In this document: positions 5,896 through 6,263 of the stretch, piece by piece
How the letters are laid out: the number at the start of each line of letters is the position of its first letter
Numbering within the stretch: position 1 is the first letter of the stretch
Assembly: GCA_050740975.1 (NCBI GenBank)
Contig: JBOIEE010000210.1
Location: 1 to 6,263 of the forward strand
DNA from: JBOHHR01 sp050740975
GTDB taxonomy: Bacteria > Pseudomonadota > Gammaproteobacteria > JBOHHR01
Length of the DNA: 6,263 nucleotides
Direction: 5' to 3'
Notes under the pieces: model-generated
Told to the model about the DNA's origin: nothing
What the model saw: the letters and a program-made list of their open reading frames with translations, nothing else
Databases searched by the model: none
Program-made: the position numbers and the translations under genes

Positions 5896-6006
5896 GAAGG
5901 TCACCGTTTTACTACTTTTGCGCTTCGCTCCCAACGAGAGATAGTGCACAAGCTCAATAGATGGGAAGCCAGGTAAGTCAGCAGGATCGAACTGATGTAC
6001 CGCGTC

Positions 6007-6263
6007 TTATAAATAGACTTCTCTTAGCTTCACATCATCGCACAGCTCATCTGTCGAACCTGAAAAAGACACCTGGCCGTTACGTAGGACGTAAACCCGC
6101 TGCGCGATCTTGAGCACCTCGCGTACCTTCTGTTCGACGATCAAAACGGTCGCACCAGACCTACGGTTGATATCCTGTATATGTCCCAGAGCCTCAGCTA
6201 CAAGCGGCGGTGCGAGGCCGAGGGAGGGTTCATCGAGCAGCAGCAGGCGTGGTGAGAGGATCA
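6007..6263 (-). CDS. livF: ABC transporter ATP-binding protein, LivF-type, C-terminal part (5' truncated by window)
   Basis: On the minus strand an open frame enters from the window edge (first full codon at 6261-6259) and ends at TAA (6009-6007), giving 84 residues. It begins with a Walker B block LLLLDEPSLGLAP, where the DEPSLGLAP form is characteristic of LivF, the second ATPase of branched-chain amino-acid (HAAT-family) importers. It continues with TVLIVEQKVREVLKIAQRVYVLRNGQ, in which VEQ replaces the H-loop histidine as in LivF proteins, and ends EVYL, close to the usual LivF C-terminus. The Walker A and signature motifs lie outside the window. It would energise uptake of branched-chain amino acids or related substrates at the inner membrane. 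VEQK in place of the common VEQN is a small deviation. UrtE-like or other HAAT ATPases are alternatives. The gene points toward argG, with 111 bp between the two stop codons and no clear terminator there. Confidence 0.85.
   Translation of the reverse strand, partial: ILSPRLLLLDEPSLGLAPPLVAEALGHIQDINRRSGATVLIVEQKVREVLKIAQRVYVLRNGQVSFSGSTDELCDDVKLREVYL

Noticed and set aside
5896..6006. Bidirectional terminator between argG and the LivF-type gene
   Set aside because: Only 4-6 base palindromes (for example GTGCAC at 5944-5949) are visible and none is followed by a T-run.

Overview
The window looks like chromosomal DNA of a gammaproteobacterium (or a close proteobacterial relative) with moderately high GC. 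The main reasons are a DjlA-type membrane J-protein (glycine-rich membrane anchor, TerB-like domain and C-terminal J domain), a PIN-PhoH type ATPase tail of proteobacterial style and a short phasin. I cannot name the genus. No phage, CRISPR, tRNA or rRNA gene is visible.

Layout. Bases 1-774 hold the C-terminal ATPase half of a PhoH-family protein cut by the window edge. Bases 775-1082 are non-coding and are mostly filled by a 230 bp element (815-1044) bounded by perfect 20 bp inverted repeats and packed with internal hairpins. It resembles a non-autonomous MITE-like element. djlA follows at 1083-1871. A well-formed sigma70-type promoter (TTGACA-N17-TATTAT) with an 11 bp palindrome over the predicted transcription start drives a small phasin gene (2028-2408), which ends in a strong intrinsic terminator (2426-2469). 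The phasin therefore looks like a self-contained, separately regulated transcription unit.

Bases 2470-2954 carry no intact gene. About 2590-2838 retains the C-terminal end of a LysR-type regulator without its remainder (a relic), and 2840-2921 contains two inverted repeats in front of the next gene. Bases 2955-4616 encode a B12-binding-domain radical SAM enzyme of the HpnP-like/DUF4070 type. It is followed after 43 bp by argG (4660-5895, argininosuccinate synthase) on the same strand, possibly co-transcribed. The last 257 bases hold, on the minus strand, the C-terminal 84 residues of a LivF-type ABC transporter ATPase, convergent with argG. I saw no convincing terminator in the 111 bp between those two genes.

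The genes do not form one obvious pathway. The window reads as housekeeping functions (RNA-related ATPase, co-chaperone, arginine synthesis, amino-acid uptake) interspersed with a storage-granule protein and a radical SAM enzyme of unknown substrate. The items most worth following up are the TIR-bounded element, the phasin operator, the LysR relic and the radical SAM enzyme.
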